This document shows positions 33,148 to 43,137 of a stretch of 64,000 bases of DNA, one piece after another; within the stretch, counting starts at the first letter, position 1; each line of letters starts with the position of its first letter. The DNA lies in assembly GCA_022239325.1 (NCBI GenBank), contig JAKOGP010000004.1, positions 62,001 through 126,000 of the forward strand. The letters are read 5' to 3'. The notes below the pieces were generated by a model, which was not told the origin of the DNA, searched no databases, and saw only the letters and a program-made list of their open reading frames with translations. The translations under genes and the position numbers were made by a program. Origin of the DNA: Flavobacteriaceae bacterium LSUCC0859 (GTDB lineage Bacteria > Bacteroidota > Bacteroidia > Flavobacteriales > Flavobacteriaceae).

Positions 33148-34293
33148 CTATTTTTTTAGGAAGCCAAAAAGTGCAATTTTTTTAAGAACCCATAGGTAGT
33201 CTTCCCGATTGTTTACGAAATCTCTGTCTGAAATATCAATGATAAGCTGGGCCTCTTGGTGGTGGGTTTTAATAAAGTCCAAGTAGCCCTTGTTAATTTT
33301 TTCTAAGTAAGCAGCGTCTATATGCTGCTCATAGTCTCGCCCTCTTTTAGCAATATTGGCCAATAAGCGCTCTGTATTTTGGTAGAGATAAATATAGGCG
33401 TCTGGTACCTTGGCGTCTTTATACATAAAGCCAAAGAGTTTTCGGTATAAATTGTACTCTTCTGTACCTAAAGTAATTTGAGCAAAAATGAGGGACTTGT
33501 ATATGTCGTAGTCACTCACCATAAAATTTTTAAACAAATCTAATTGCGTAGTGCTTTCTGTGTATTGTTGGTAGCGCTCTGCTAAAAAGGACATTTCTAA
33601 GGGGAAGGCGTAGCGCGCCTGATCCTCATAAAACTTGGGTAAGAAAGGATTGTCTGCAAAACCCTCTAGAATGAGCTTGGCATTAAAATCTTTAGCAATC
33701 ATGCTAGAGAGGGTTGTTTTTCCTGCACCAATATTTCCTTCTATGGCAATAAAATTTAGCCCACTGTCTTCTATAGAGGGGTTCTCTTGTAGGGTAACCT
33801 CTGTTGCACTAAGCTTTGCTGGGTCTGGACACTTGGAAAGCAAGCTCCCTATGGAGTCTCCAGAGAGTGGATGTGGGAACTCCGGGCATACATCGGCCAG
33901 CGGCCTTAACACAAAAGCTCTTTTTTCTATATGTGGGTGAGGTACCGTGAGCTGCGGCAAATGCACCACCTCCTGGCCATAAAATAAAAGATCTATGTCT
34001 ATATTTCTGGCGGTGTATCCGGTTTGTTCCTTTCGTTTTCTGCCTAGGCTGCTCTCTATAGATAATAGCGTGTTTAAAAGCTCTAAGGGAGCTAGTTCGG
34101 TCTCTAAGGACAGGCAGCAGTTTAGAAAGTCTTCAGACTTAAACCCCCAAGCAGGGGCCTTATAAACTTTAGAAATCATGGAAATAGGACCCATACGGTC
34201 TGCCATAAGGAAGATCGCTTTTTGCAGCATCAGGGCTCGGTTGCCTTGGTTGCTGCCCAAAGAAAAATATGCGGTTTGGGTCTGTTTTTTCAT
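33148..34293 (-). CDS. folK: Bifunctional FolK pyrophosphokinase / deoxynucleoside kinase
   Basis: The product of 381 residues has two enzymes. Residues about 5-165 are FolK: AYFSLGSNQGNR, then RNIDIDLLFYG and VPHPHIEKRAFVLRPL, catalysing pyrophosphate transfer to hydroxymethyl-dihydropterin in folate synthesis. Residues about 175-381 are a deoxynucleoside kinase: FIAIEGNIGAGKTTLSSM (P-loop), LAERYQQ, and KRGRDYEQHI. The fusion is common in Flavobacteriaceae. A longer start adds MLLWGL, which is not conserved; I prefer the ATG at 34293. The kinase half has a paralogue at 62985-63599 in this window. Confidence 0.95.
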   Translation of the reverse strand: MKKQTQTAYFSLGSNQGNRALMLQKAIFLMADRMGPISMISKVYKAPAWGFKSEDFLNCCLSLETELAPLELLNTLLSIESSLGRKRKEQTGYTARNIDIDLLFYGQEVVHLPQLTVPHPHIEKRAFVLRPLADVCPEFPHPLSGDSIGSLLSKCPDPAKLSATEVTLQENPSIEDSGLNFIAIEGNIGAGKTTLSSMIAKDFNAKLILEGFADNPFLPKFYEDQARYAFPLEMSFLAERYQQYTESTTQLDLFKNFMVSDYDIYKSLIFAQITLGTEEYNLYRKLFGFMYKDAKVPDAYIYLYQNTERLLANIAKRGRDYEQHIDAAYLEKINKGYLDFIKTHHQEAQLIIDISDRDFVNNREDYLWVLKKIALFGFLKK

Positions 34294-34463
34294 GAGCCCC
34301 CAAAGTAACAAAAGAATTTAATAATGGGTATATTTGTAGCACAGTGATTTTAACTTTTTTAAGCCTAAGGAGCCGCTACATTACCTATATAGAGACGTCT
34401 GAGGCTTTTAGGGGTATAAAATGCAGTTCCTAGTATTGCAAATCACTGCCTAAAAAAAACGCT

Positions 34464-36224
34464 ATGACATTTTTTAAAAACTTCTTTGCCTCTTGTTTAG
34501 GTACTCTAGTAGCCTTCGGTATTGCTTTTTTTATGTTTTTTGCTGTGATTAGTTCACTGAGTCAGATGGAACCCACCACAACCATTGGCAGTAAGGTGCT
34601 ATTGGAGTTGGATTTTCAAGGATTTATTAAAGACCGGGTAGCAGACGCAACTCAGGATCCCTTTTCTAGTTTTGCAGACCCAATGATGGGGCTAGATCAA
34701 ATATTGCTCTCTATTGAGGTAGCTGCCTCAGATGACAGGGTGCAGGGGATTAGTATTAAAAACCCTTATTTTTTAGGAGGAATGTCGCAGTTGCAGGATG
34801 TGAGAAATGCATTGTTAAAATTTAAATCCTCTGGAAAAAAAGTATTGGCCTACGGAGAGGTTTTTGATCAGAAAAATTATTTCTTAGCCTCTGTAGCAGA
34901 CAAAATATATTTAAACCCTACTGGCTATATGGAGCTTCAAGGTTTGAGTTCTGAGGTTTTGTACTATAAAGACTTTCAAGAAAAAACAGGACTTAAAATG
35001 GAGGTGATACGCCATGGAAAATACAAAAGTGCTGTAGAACCCTATTTAGAAAATGAAATGTCTAGCGCACAGCGCAGCCAGCTTACAGGGCTATTAGAAG
35101 GTTTGTGGAGGCTCATGGCAACAGACATCGCAGAGAGTAGGGGCATGAGCCTGGAAAACATGAACGAGATTGCCACTCAAATGGGAGCAAGAACCCCAGA
35201 TTTGGCCTTGAAAAATGGATTGGTAGACGGCCTGCTTTTTGCAGATCAGTATGAGGAGACTTTAAAAAAAACCTTTGGACTTCCTTTACCCAATAAACCT
35301 AAAACGGTTTCATTGGGGGAATACAGTCGCTATTCTAGTAGTAAAAGACCCTATAGCGCTAAAGAAAACATTGCAGTGGTTTACGCTCAGGGTGCCATTA
35401 TGCCAGGTAAGGGCAGTGCAGATTATATTGGCTCCCAGCTTACCATAGAGGGCATAGAGGCTGCTGTGAAAAATAAAAGCGTAAAAGCCATTGTGCTCCG
35501 GGTGAATTCTCCAGGAGGGAGTGCTTTGGTCTCTGACCTCATTTGGCGTGCCTTGGAAAAAGCCAAAGAAGAAAAGCCTGTAGTGGTTTCTATGGGGGAT
35601 GTGGCCGCCTCTGGCGGATACTACATTGCTGCCGGTGCCAACAAAATATTTGCTTCGCCCATGACCATTACTGGTTCTATTGGTGTTTTTGGAACGCTTC
35701 CCAATATGTCTGAATTGGCAGATGAATGGGGTATTCATTCCCAAAGGGTAAGCACCCACGAAAACGGCGCACAATATTCCATTTTTAGCCCAATGACAGA
35801 ACAATTCAGAGCTCTGACCACTGAAAGTATAGAGGAAACCTACCAGACCTTTTTAGCTAGGGTAGGCCAGGGGCGTGGTATGGATGTAGACGCGGTAGAC
35901 GCCGTGGCCCAAGGACGGGTATGGACAGCTCAGGCAGCCTTAGAGGCAGGTCTCATAGATGGTATTGGAGACTTATCTGTTGCAGTAGCAGCCGCGGCTG
36001 AGTTGGGGGGAACTACGGACTACGGCATACGTAATTATCCCAAATATAAAACCCCTTTTGAACAACTTTTAGAAGATATTAGTGGGGTGAGTGCTCGCGT
36101 AAAAACTGCGCTACTCACGCCAAACCCCACTCAGGACGCCGCTGCTTTTTTTAAACATGTGCAACAGCAAATTAAAAGAGAGGGCGTGCAAGCTCGAATG
36201 CCTTTTGACCTTCATATTCAATAA
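34464..36224 (+). CDS. sppA: Signal peptide peptidase SppA, 67-kDa type
   Basis: The 586-residue protein has one N-terminal transmembrane helix (LVAFGIAFFMFFAVISSL) and the two S49 peptidase halves of long-form SppA. The nucleophile Ser is in GDVAASGGYYIAAGANKIFA, and the Lys partner is in the N-terminal half (VIRHGKYKSAVEPYL). It degrades cleaved signal peptides in the inner membrane. The next gene starts 14 bp later and may be co-transcribed. Confidence 0.96.
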   Translation: MTFFKNFFASCLGTLVAFGIAFFMFFAVISSLSQMEPTTTIGSKVLLELDFQGFIKDRVADATQDPFSSFADPMMGLDQILLSIEVAASDDRVQGISIKNPYFLGGMSQLQDVRNALLKFKSSGKKVLAYGEVFDQKNYFLASVADKIYLNPTGYMELQGLSSEVLYYKDFQEKTGLKMEVIRHGKYKSAVEPYLENEMSSAQRSQLTGLLEGLWRLMATDIAESRGMSLENMNEIATQMGARTPDLALKNGLVDGLLFADQYEETLKKTFGLPLPNKPKTVSLGEYSRYSSSKRPYSAKENIAVVYAQGAIMPGKGSADYIGSQLTIEGIEAAVKNKSVKAIVLRVNSPGGSALVSDLIWRALEKAKEEKPVVVSMGDVAASGGYYIAAGANKIFASPMTITGSIGVFGTLPNMSELADEWGIHSQRVSTHENGAQYSIFSPMTEQFRALTTESIEETYQTFLARVGQGRGMDVDAVDAVAQGRVWTAQAALEAGLIDGIGDLSVAVAAAAELGGTTDYGIRNYPKYKTPFEQLLEDISGVSARVKTALLTPNPTQDAAAFFKHVQQQIKREGVQARMPFDLHIQ

Positions 36225-36238
36225 TAAAATCATATCGT

Positions 36239-36991
36239 TTGAGCTCCCCAAAAACTACCGAGTTTGCCCCTATGGTCCTTAAAGATTTAAGCCCGAAGAG
36301 GCAGTTCCTGGCCCAGCATTTGTATTTGCTATTGGGAGCGCTATTTATTACCTCTTTAGTGGTCTCCAATCTTATTTTTCAAAAATTCTTTTCTTGGCAG
36401 CCCTTTGGAGATTTTTCCTTTTTTGGCGTTCCTCTGTTTCAGGTTTCTGTGGGAATTTTACCATATCCCATTACCTTTTTAATTACAGATCTCATCTCTG
36501 AAATCTATGGTGCCAAACGGGCCAACGCCGTGGTGACTGCTGGAATTTTTGCATCGCTCTTTTCTGTAGGAATTGTACTTGTGGCCAACAGCGTTCCGGC
36601 TATGGAAAGTTCTCCAGTTGGAGACGCCCTGTTCTCTCAGGTTTTTGCGCTGTCTCCCTTGGCAGTTGTAGCTTCTATGTTGGCTTATTTAGCGGCTCAA
36701 TACATAGATATAAGCCTGTATCACTTTTGGAAGAAACTTACAAAAGGCCGCCATTTGTGGCTTAGAAACAACTTTTCTACCTTTCTTTCTCAGTTTGTAG
36801 ACAGTTTTTTGGTGGTGCTTTTACTGTGTGTTTTTGGAGTGCTTCCCTGGAATCTGTTTATGGGTCTGGTGGTTAGTGGCTTTGTCTTCAAAGTATTGGT
36901 GGCCGCAATAGACACCCCATTTTTATACCTATTGGTAGCCTGGTTTAGAAAGAAGTTTGATCTGGCCGCAGGACAAGAGATATGCTTGTAA
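36239..36991 (+). CDS. Queuosine precursor transporter (YhhQ/QueT-type)
   Basis: The 250-residue protein has six to seven transmembrane helices and the family phrases VSVGILPYPITFLITDLISEIYGAKRA and NNFSTFLSQFVDSFLVVLLL. Members take up preQ0/preQ1 for the modified tRNA base queuosine. The start used is TTG; an ATG at 36272 (11 codons later) would still keep the first helix and is an alternative. The gene is 14 bp after sppA. No queuosine-synthesis genes are in the window. Confidence 0.92.
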   Translation: MSSPKTTEFAPMVLKDLSPKRQFLAQHLYLLLGALFITSLVVSNLIFQKFFSWQPFGDFSFFGVPLFQVSVGILPYPITFLITDLISEIYGAKRANAVVTAGIFASLFSVGIVLVANSVPAMESSPVGDALFSQVFALSPLAVVASMLAYLAAQYIDISLYHFWKKLTKGRHLWLRNNFSTFLSQFVDSFLVVLLLCVFGVLPWNLFMGLVVSGFVFKVLVAAIDTPFLYLLVAWFRKKFDLAAGQEICL

Positions 36992-37124
36992 ATTGTGTTT
37001 TCACTTCCAGGAATACTGCAGCCTCATGGGCTAGTGCCCTGTTTGCGCTTCAAAGCTGAGGTTTATTCTCTCTGCTACTTATCTTCAAAAGCAGGGAAAT
37101 AGCATTTTGTGGTTGCGCAAGAAC

Positions 37125-37919
37125 CTATAGCAGTCCCAATTGGACTACATAACCTTCATGACTTCTGACATTAAAAACCCTTTGGTCTTCAAAAATGAGG
37201 TACTGACCTTTAATACCTTGTAATTTTCCCTCAAAACTTGGGTTTTTTTTGAGCCCCACACTGCTTACTTTTTCAGGATACTGAAGGACGGGGAATTCTA
37301 ATTGGATCTCTTCGCTGTCTTCCAAATAATAAGGTAGAGCCTCCTGTGGAATGAAGGCCTTAAGCTGGTCTCTTCTTTTAGCCAAGTCTTCATCTTGGGT
37401 GTTATTAGTTAGCATTTTTCTCCAGTTGGTTTTGTCAGAGACATGGTCTTTGAGGGCTACCTCTGCAATACCAGCTAAGTAGCGGTTGGGTACCTCTAAT
37501 ATTTCTATGGCTTCATGTGCTCCTTGGTCTATCCAACGAGTAGGGATTTGTGATTTTCTGGTTACACCTACCTTGAGGTGGCTGGAGTTGGCCAGGTACA
37601 CAATATGAGGTTGTAGTTGTACTTTTTGCTCATAGGCCAAATCTCGGTCTGGAATACCCAGATGTGCCGTGCTGAGCTCAGGTCTCATAATCCAGTCCCC
37701 TGCTTGGGCGCTGTCAAAAAAGCAATTTTTACAAAATCCCTGTCTGAAAATTTCTTTAGGCTGGTGGCATTCAAGACATTCATAGCCAGTCATTTCTATA
37801 CGTATTTCTTTTCCAATAAGGGAATTTACATGTATGAAGTCTTCTTTAAAAACGAGGTAGTATGCTATGGGGGAGCCAAACTGAGTTTTCATTTTGGTAA
37901 GTACGCCCTGGTAAGTCAT
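37125..37919 (-). CDS. DUF2797 zinc-binding protein
   Basis: The 264-residue protein matches DUF2797: GYECLECHQPKEIFRQGFCKNCFFD supplies four cysteines in two CxxC pairs for zinc, and VYLANSSHLKVGVTRKSQIPTRWIDQGA is typical. I do not know its biochemical role. It has no signal peptide. It diverges from the GH3 gene at 37998 with 78 bp between them. The opposite strand of the same region has only an overlapping frame of no recognisable content. Confidence 0.9.
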   Translation of the reverse strand: MTYQGVLTKMKTQFGSPIAYYLVFKEDFIHVNSLIGKEIRIEMTGYECLECHQPKEIFRQGFCKNCFFDSAQAGDWIMRPELSTAHLGIPDRDLAYEQKVQLQPHIVYLANSSHLKVGVTRKSQIPTRWIDQGAHEAIEILEVPNRYLAGIAEVALKDHVSDKTNWRKMLTNNTQDEDLAKRRDQLKAFIPQEALPYYLEDSEEIQLEFPVLQYPEKVSSVGLKKNPSFEGKLQGIKGQYLIFEDQRVFNVRSHEGYVVQLGLL

Positions 37920-37997
37920 AGGTAGTGAAATTGATGTTGTGGTTGTTTAGCACCAAATTAAAACTTAATTTTAAGCAAGCTACAAAATATAGAGGGA

Positions 37998-39509
37998 ATG
38001 CCCATACCATTAATTAATACCGTGGCCTCTTGGTTACTCAAAAAAAGGCTGCATCAGATTGAACTTTTCATTAAGTACCCAGCAGAGGTGCAAAATGAGG
38101 TTCTGATGGGGCTTATAGACTATGCAAAAAACACGCATTTTGGTAGGCAGTACGATTTTAAAAGTATGAAGTCCTATGAAGATTTTGCAGCTAGGGTTCC
38201 CATTGTAAATTACGAGGGTATGGAGTCTCTCATTTCTAGAGCTCGGATGGGCGAGCAAGAGCTGTTTTGGCCTTCCCCCATTAAAATGTTTGCCAAGAGT
38301 AGTGGGACCACCAATGCCAAGAGTAAATTTATTCCAGTAAGCCCCGAGTCTTTAGAGGATTGTCACTATAAATCTAGTAAAGACTTGCTGTCTATTTATT
38401 TGAACAACAATGAGAATTCTCAGCTTTTTACTGGCAAGAGCCTTCGCTTGGGTGGGAGTAAAGAACTGTATGAGTCTCACGGAAGTGTGTTTGGAGATCT
38501 CTCTGCGCTGCTCATAGACAATATGCCTTTTTGGGCAGAATTTAGCTCTACACCTTCTAATAAAGTGTCTCTGATGTCTGATTGGGACCGAAAATTAACC
38601 GCTGTCATAGAAGAGTCTTCTTTGGAGAATGTGACGAGTATGGCAGGTGTTCCTTCTTGGATGCTGGTGTTGCTTCATGAGCTTTTAGAGCGCCAGGGCC
38701 ATTCGCATCTCTTTGAGGTTTGGGACCAATTAGAGGTCTATTTTCACGGTGGTGTGAGTTTTAGCCCTTACAAAGAGCAGTTTAAGAAAATTTTGCCCAG
38801 AAAGTCTTTTAACTATTATGAAATTTACAATGCTTCTGAGGGATTTTTTGCCATTCAGGACCGCAACAAAGGAGACGATTTGCTACTCATGTTAGATTAT
38901 GGTATTTTTTATGAGTTTATTCCTATGGACCTCTATGAATCTGAAGAGGAACAGGCTATTCCTCTTTCTCAGGTGCAACTTCACACCAACTACGCCATAG
39001 TGATTACTACCAATGCAGGCCTTTGGCGCTATAAGGTGGGAGACACCATGCGTTTTACCTCATTAGATCCTTATAGAATTAGAATAAGCGGCAGGACCCG
39101 CCACCACATTAATGTATTTGGCGAAGAACTCATTATTGAAAATGCAGAGGAGGCTTTGAAAATTGTGAGCAAGAAAACCCAAACAGACATTATAGAATAT
39201 ACTGCGGCCCCCATTTTTATGAAGGACAAAGAAAAAGGAGGTCATGAATGGCTCATAGAATTTAGAACACCTCCTGAAAATTTGGACCAATTCACTGAGC
39301 TTTTGGACAACGCTCTCAAGTCTTTGAATTCTGACTACGAAGCCAAACGCTACAATAATATGACCTTGAATATGCCTGTGGTGCACTGCGCCAAAACCGG
39401 CACTTTTCACAAGTGGTTAGCCACCAATGATAAATTAGGGGGGCAGCATAAAATACCAAGACTTTCCAACTCCAGGAAGTATTTGGAAGAACTGCTTAGC
39501 TATTCTTAG
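37998..39509 (+). CDS. GH3-family acyl-adenylate enzyme
   Basis: The 503-residue protein matches GH3 auxin-responsive-promoter-family proteins, ATP-dependent acyl-amide synthetases related to acyl-CoA ligases. The ATP-binding motif is FAKSSGTTNAKSKFIPVS, with MAGVPSWMLVLLHELLE and NYYEIYNASEGFFAIQD later, and GLWRYKVGDTMRFTS followed by GRTRHHINVFGEELI, as in the adenylate-forming core. Bacterial substrates are unknown. It is flanked downstream by a short direct repeat. Confidence 0.92.
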   Translation: MPIPLINTVASWLLKKRLHQIELFIKYPAEVQNEVLMGLIDYAKNTHFGRQYDFKSMKSYEDFAARVPIVNYEGMESLISRARMGEQELFWPSPIKMFAKSSGTTNAKSKFIPVSPESLEDCHYKSSKDLLSIYLNNNENSQLFTGKSLRLGGSKELYESHGSVFGDLSALLIDNMPFWAEFSSTPSNKVSLMSDWDRKLTAVIEESSLENVTSMAGVPSWMLVLLHELLERQGHSHLFEVWDQLEVYFHGGVSFSPYKEQFKKILPRKSFNYYEIYNASEGFFAIQDRNKGDDLLLMLDYGIFYEFIPMDLYESEEEQAIPLSQVQLHTNYAIVITTNAGLWRYKVGDTMRFTSLDPYRIRISGRTRHHINVFGEELIIENAEEALKIVSKKTQTDIIEYTAAPIFMKDKEKGGHEWLIEFRTPPENLDQFTELLDNALKSLNSDYEAKRYNNMTLNMPVVHCAKTGTFHKWLATNDKLGGQHKIPRLSNSRKYLEELLSYS

Positions 39510-39543
39510 GATACCTCTAGAATTAGGGTGAAGGTAAGCTTTC

Positions 39544-39605
39544 TGTGAACCCCAATTTTAGGATTTAGGTGTGTGGCTTAGTGTGAGCCCCAATATTAGG
39601 ATGTA
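39544..39605. repeat. Short direct repeat after the GH3 gene
   Basis: TGTGAACCCCAATTTTAGG (39544) recurs at 39582 as TGTGAGCCCCAATATTAGG, a period of 38 bp. The units are about 24 bp. The 130-bp gap to clpX contains nothing else recognisable. Confidence 0.7.
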
Positions 39606-39639
39606 AGAATTTCTTTATTTTGAACCTCTGAATAACAGC

Positions 39640-40872
39640 TTAAGAAACGGCCTTCAGTTTTTTCTCCGTATCTAAGTTTATCTTAGATTTGGCATAGGCC
39701 ACATCTACTTTAAGGGTCTTTTCTTCTCCGCTGGGCATTTGAAACATGGCGTCTGTAAATACAGATTCACAAAGAGATCGGAGCCCCCTGGCACCTAGTT
39801 TATACTCTAAGGCTTTGTCTACCAGATAATCTAAGGCTTCATCTGTAATTTCTAGTGCAATCTCGTCCATCTCAAACAGTTTTTCATACTGTTTCATAAT
39901 GGCGTTTTTAGGCTGGGTAAGAATGGCTCTTAGGGTTTTCTTGTCCAGAGGGTTCATATGTGTGAGTACGGGTAAACGCCCTATGATCTCCGGAATGAGC
40001 CCAAAGTCTTTGAGGTCTTTTGGAATAATGTATTGGAGTATGTTTTCCTGGTCTAGACCCTCGTCTGCCTTGGAAGCAGAGTAGCCAACTGCCTGCATAT
40101 TCAGGCGATTGCTTATTTTCTTTTCAATACCGTCAAAGGCACCCCCAGCAATAAACAAGATGTTCTCCGTGTTTACCTCTATGAATTTTTGATCTGGGTG
40201 CTTTCTTCCGCCTTTAGGAGGAACATTTACTGTGGTTCCCTCTAATAATTTTAAAAGCCCTTGCTGTACTCCTTCTCCAGAAACATCTCTGGTAATAGAA
40301 GGGTTGTCGCTTTTACGGGCAATCTTATCTATTTCATCTATGAAAACAATACCTCTTTGGGCTTTCTCTAGGTCGTAATCTGCCGCTTGTAACAGCCGAG
40401 TGAGTATGCTCTCTACGTCTTCCCCTACATAACCCGCCTCTGTAAGTACTGTAGCGTCTACAATGGCTAGGGGAACATTGAGCATTTTGGCAATGGTCTT
40501 GGCAATAAGAGTTTTTCCGGTTCCGGTTTGCCCTACCATGATGATGTTGGACTTCTGAATTTCCACATCGTCATTGGTGTTAGTTTGAAGCAGTCTTTTA
40601 TAGTGGTTGTAAACCGCTACAGACAGCACTTTTTTAGTGCGGTCTTGACCAATGACAAATTGGTCTAAAAAGTCCTTGATTTCTAAAGGTTTTTTTAGGG
40701 TGAGTTCCTCAGACAAGTCTTCCCTAGAGGTGGCCTTAGACTCCTCTGCTACAATGCCGTTGGCCTGCTCTATACAGCGGTCACAGATGTGGGCATCTAT
40801 ACCGGCAATGAGCAGGTTGGTTTCAGGTTTTTTTCTCCCGCAAAAGGAACATTCTAAGGGGTCTTTGGCCAT
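39640..40872 (-). CDS. clpX: ATP-dependent Clp protease ATP-binding subunit ClpX
   Basis: The 410-residue protein unfolds substrates for ClpP. The N-terminal zinc-binding domain has CSFC and CDRC ([21 protein letters not shown]). The AAA+ core has [16 protein letters not shown] (Walker A), [14 protein letters not shown] (Walker B), and [11 protein letters not shown] (sensor 2 region). It follows clpP by 4 bp on the same strand, in the conserved tig-clpP-clpX order. Confidence 0.98.
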   Translation of the reverse strand: MAKDPLECSFCGRKKPETNLLIAGIDAHICDRCIEQANGIVAEESKATSREDLSEELTLKKPLEIKDFLDQFVIGQDRTKKVLSVAVYNHYKRLLQTNTNDDVEIQKSNIIMVGQTGTGKTLIAKTIAKMLNVPLAIVDATVLTEAGYVGEDVESILTRLLQAADYDLEKAQRGIVFIDEIDKIARKSDNPSITRDVSGEGVQQGLLKLLEGTTVNVPPKGGRKHPDQKFIEVNTENILFIAGGAFDGIEKKISNRLNMQAVGYSASKADEGLDQENILQYIIPKDLKDFGLIPEIIGRLPVLTHMNPLDKKTLRAILTQPKNAIMKQYEKLFEMDEIALEITDEALDYLVDKALEYKLGARGLRSLCESVFTDAMFQMPSGEEKTLKVDVAYAKSKINLDTEKKLKAVS

Positions 40873-40876
40873 GGTC

Positions 40877-41557
40877 TTATTTTTTCTCTCTAACGAGAAT
40901 CTCGTCTATCATTCCATATTCTTTGGCTTGAGCAGCTTTCATCCAATAATCTCTGTCAGAGTCCTGATAAACTTTGTCATAGGTTTGGCCAGAATGATTA
41001 GAAATGATGTTGTATAATTCTTCTTTAATTTTTAATACTTCTTTGGCTGCAATTTCTATGTCGCTAGCCTGGCCTTGTGCACCAGACAAAGGCTGGTGTA
41101 TCATGACTCTAGAGTGGGTAAGTCCCGAGCGTTTTCCTTTTTCTCCAGCACATAATAGTACCGCAGCCATAGAGGCGGCAATACCGGTACAAATGGTAGC
41201 CACGTCTGGTTTTATAAATTGCATGGTGTCGTAAATGCCTAGACCTGCGTATACACTTCCTCCAGGAGAGTTAATGTATATCTGAATGTCTTTGGAAGCG
41301 TCTGCACTTTCTAAAAACAACAATTGGGCTTGAACAATATTAGCTACTTGGTCGTTAATGCCTGTGCCTAAAAAGATAATGCGGTCCATCATGAGTCTGG
41401 AAAAAACATCCATGGCAATGGCGTTTAGTTGTCTTTCCTCTATGATATTTGGGGTCATACCCACGGGGTACATGCTGGTCATAATGGCGTCGTAGTAGTT
41501 GCCGTTTATGCCCTGGTCCTTGATGGCAAAATTTTTAAATTCCTGTGCGTAATTCAT
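40877..41557 (-). CDS. clpP: ATP-dependent Clp protease proteolytic subunit ClpP
   Basis: The 226-residue peptidase has Ser129 in [10 protein letters not shown], His154 in MIHQPLSG, and the likely catalytic Asp203 in [17 protein letters not shown] is the conserved head-region loop. The N-terminal 30 residues ([19 protein letters not shown]) are a propeptide-like extension common in Bacteroidota. It is the middle gene of tig-clpP-clpX. Confidence 0.98.
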   Translation of the reverse strand: MNYAQEFKNFAIKDQGINGNYYDAIMTSMYPVGMTPNIIEERQLNAIAMDVFSRLMMDRIIFLGTGINDQVANIVQAQLLFLESADASKDIQIYINSPGGSVYAGLGIYDTMQFIKPDVATICTGIAASMAAVLLCAGEKGKRSGLTHSRVMIHQPLSGAQGQASDIEIAAKEVLKIKEELYNIISNHSGQTYDKVYQDSDRDYWMKAAQAKEYGMIDEILVREKK

Positions 41558-41580
41558 AGCTGCTCCTTAGTTTATACAAA

Positions 41581-41612
41581 TACGGTGCTAAAAGATCTCT
41601 TTTAGCACCGTA
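41581..41612. promoter_or_regulatory. Perfect inverted repeat between tig and clpP
   Basis: Arms TACGGTGCTAAAAGA and its exact complement enclose a 2-base centre. It lies in the 101-bp gap between the tig stop and the clpP start. No T-run follows in the leftward direction, so it may be an attenuator or processing site rather than a full terminator. Confidence 0.75.
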
Positions 41613-41658
41613 AAGATACTTAATAATTTGTGAATGAACCCAAGAGTTTAAAGGCGAA

Positions 41659-42987
41659 TTAAGCCCCGTATACTTCTTTTACAAAGGCCTCATAGCTTAA
41701 AGATTTCTCCTTAAGGTTGGCTTTTTCTTTGTAGAGTTTCATCAGTTTTTCACTCATCATTTGCTCAGAAAGGCGTTTCACTTCTTCTTGGTTAGACAAG
41801 ACTCTGGCGGCAATACCGTCCAACTCCTCTTCTTTAGGGTCTAATTGACCGTATTGGGCCATTTGTGTTTTTATGAGTCCTTTTGCAAATGTTTTCAGGT
41901 CTTCAAAATTAACTTGAAGATCATTGGCTTCTATAATTTTACCCTCAATGAGTTGGTAACGCAATCCTTGTTCAGATCTTTCGTATTCTGCTTTTGCCTC
42001 CTCTGCAGTTAGTGGTTTTTCTCCGCTACTTTGGATCCATTTGGTTAAAAATTCTCCTGGGAGATCAAATTTGGTGTCTGCAATAAGGGCTTCAGTAACG
42101 TCGTTAAGTAATTTTTGGTCTGCTTGCTGCTCGAATTGCTTCTCTGCGTCTTCTTTAATTTTAGCAGCCAATTCTTTTTCAGAGCTTACTACGTCTTTCC
42201 CAAATAATTTGTCAAACAATTCTTGGTCTAAGGCGGCAGGGGTACGCTCGTTAATTTCTTCCACCTTAAAGCTTACTACGCCTTTGTATTCTTTAGCAAT
42301 GGCAGCCTCTAAACCAAAAGCAGCTGCAGCTTTAGTTTCTTCTTTAAAGAGCCCTTTGGCGTCTAAAGATACAGTGGCACCAACCTCAGCTCCTTCCAGT
42401 GCAGTTTTGGCTTTCTTAGCCTTAATGTCTTCTAGACTAATGGTTGTTTTTTTATCTATACCAGCAGCCTCGTCTGTAAACGTACCGCTAATTTCTGCGG
42501 TAGCTGTTACGGCTTTAACTGGTGTGATTTTTCCGTATTGTTTTCTGATAGACAAAATTTGATCGTCAATCATTTTCTTGTCTGCCGTTACTTTATAGCT
42601 AGTTACGGCTTTTTTTGTTTTTAAATTCACCTCAAATTCTGGAGCTAAACCAATTTCAAAATCAAAAGAAAGGCTAGGAGCATTCCAGTCAAAGTTTTCT
42701 GCCAATTCCTTTGGCAGTGGGTTTCCTAGAATAGATAATTTCTCTTCTGTTAGGTAGTTATTTAAACTCTCTTGTATGAGTTTGTTTACCTCTTCTACCA
42801 GCACAGACTTTCCATACTGTTTTTTAATCATGCCCATTGGCACATGACCTTTTCTAAAACCGGGTACGTTTGCTGTTTTTTTATAATCTGCTAAAATAGT
42901 GTCTACCTTAGGCTGGAAATCTGCTTGGTTTAAAGTGATATTAATCTCTGCGTTAAGCGTGTCTAACTGTTTCTTACTGATATTCAT
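41659..42987 (-). CDS. tig: Trigger factor
   Basis: The 442-residue ribosome-associated chaperone opens with a ribosome-binding domain containing GFRKGHVPMGMIKKQYG (the GFRKGxxP signature). A degenerate peptidyl-prolyl isomerase domain follows near residues 150-240 and a helical C-terminal domain completes the protein. The lengths fit Bacteroidota trigger factor. It is first in the tig-clpP-clpX unit. Confidence 0.96.
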   Translation of the reverse strand: MNISKKQLDTLNAEINITLNQADFQPKVDTILADYKKTANVPGFRKGHVPMGMIKKQYGKSVLVEEVNKLIQESLNNYLTEEKLSILGNPLPKELAENFDWNAPSLSFDFEIGLAPEFEVNLKTKKAVTSYKVTADKKMIDDQILSIRKQYGKITPVKAVTATAEISGTFTDEAAGIDKKTTISLEDIKAKKAKTALEGAEVGATVSLDAKGLFKEETKAAAAFGLEAAIAKEYKGVVSFKVEEINERTPAALDQELFDKLFGKDVVSSEKELAAKIKEDAEKQFEQQADQKLLNDVTEALIADTKFDLPGEFLTKWIQSSGEKPLTAEEAKAEYERSEQGLRYQLIEGKIIEANDLQVNFEDLKTFAKGLIKTQMAQYGQLDPKEEELDGIAARVLSNQEEVKRLSEQMMSEKLMKLYKEKANLKEKSLSYEAFVKEVYGA

Positions 42988-43024
42988 GGTCTAACTGCTT
43001 TTTTATAAGGCTTTTAATGGGCTG

Positions 43025-43055
43025 CAAAAGTAATACTTTTTATCTCGTCCAACAA
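43025..43055 (-). promoter_or_regulatory. Probable flavobacterial promoter of tig
   Basis: On the minus strand TACTTTTG (43025-43032) matches the -7 box TAnnTTTG and TTG (43053-43055) lies 20 bp upstream, within the usual spacing. The tig ATG is about 38 bp downstream. Confidence 0.55.
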
Positions 43056-43137
43056 TTTTTGTTTGGGGTTTCTAAGATCCGCATCGGGCGTAAACGCCCA
43101 AGTACTTGTGAGCCTTGGATTTACTTAAGAGTTGTGG

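Noticed and set aside
35310-35804. Long minus-strand frame inside sppA
   Set aside because: Shadow of the S49 peptidase coding sequence, which has intact catalytic motifs.
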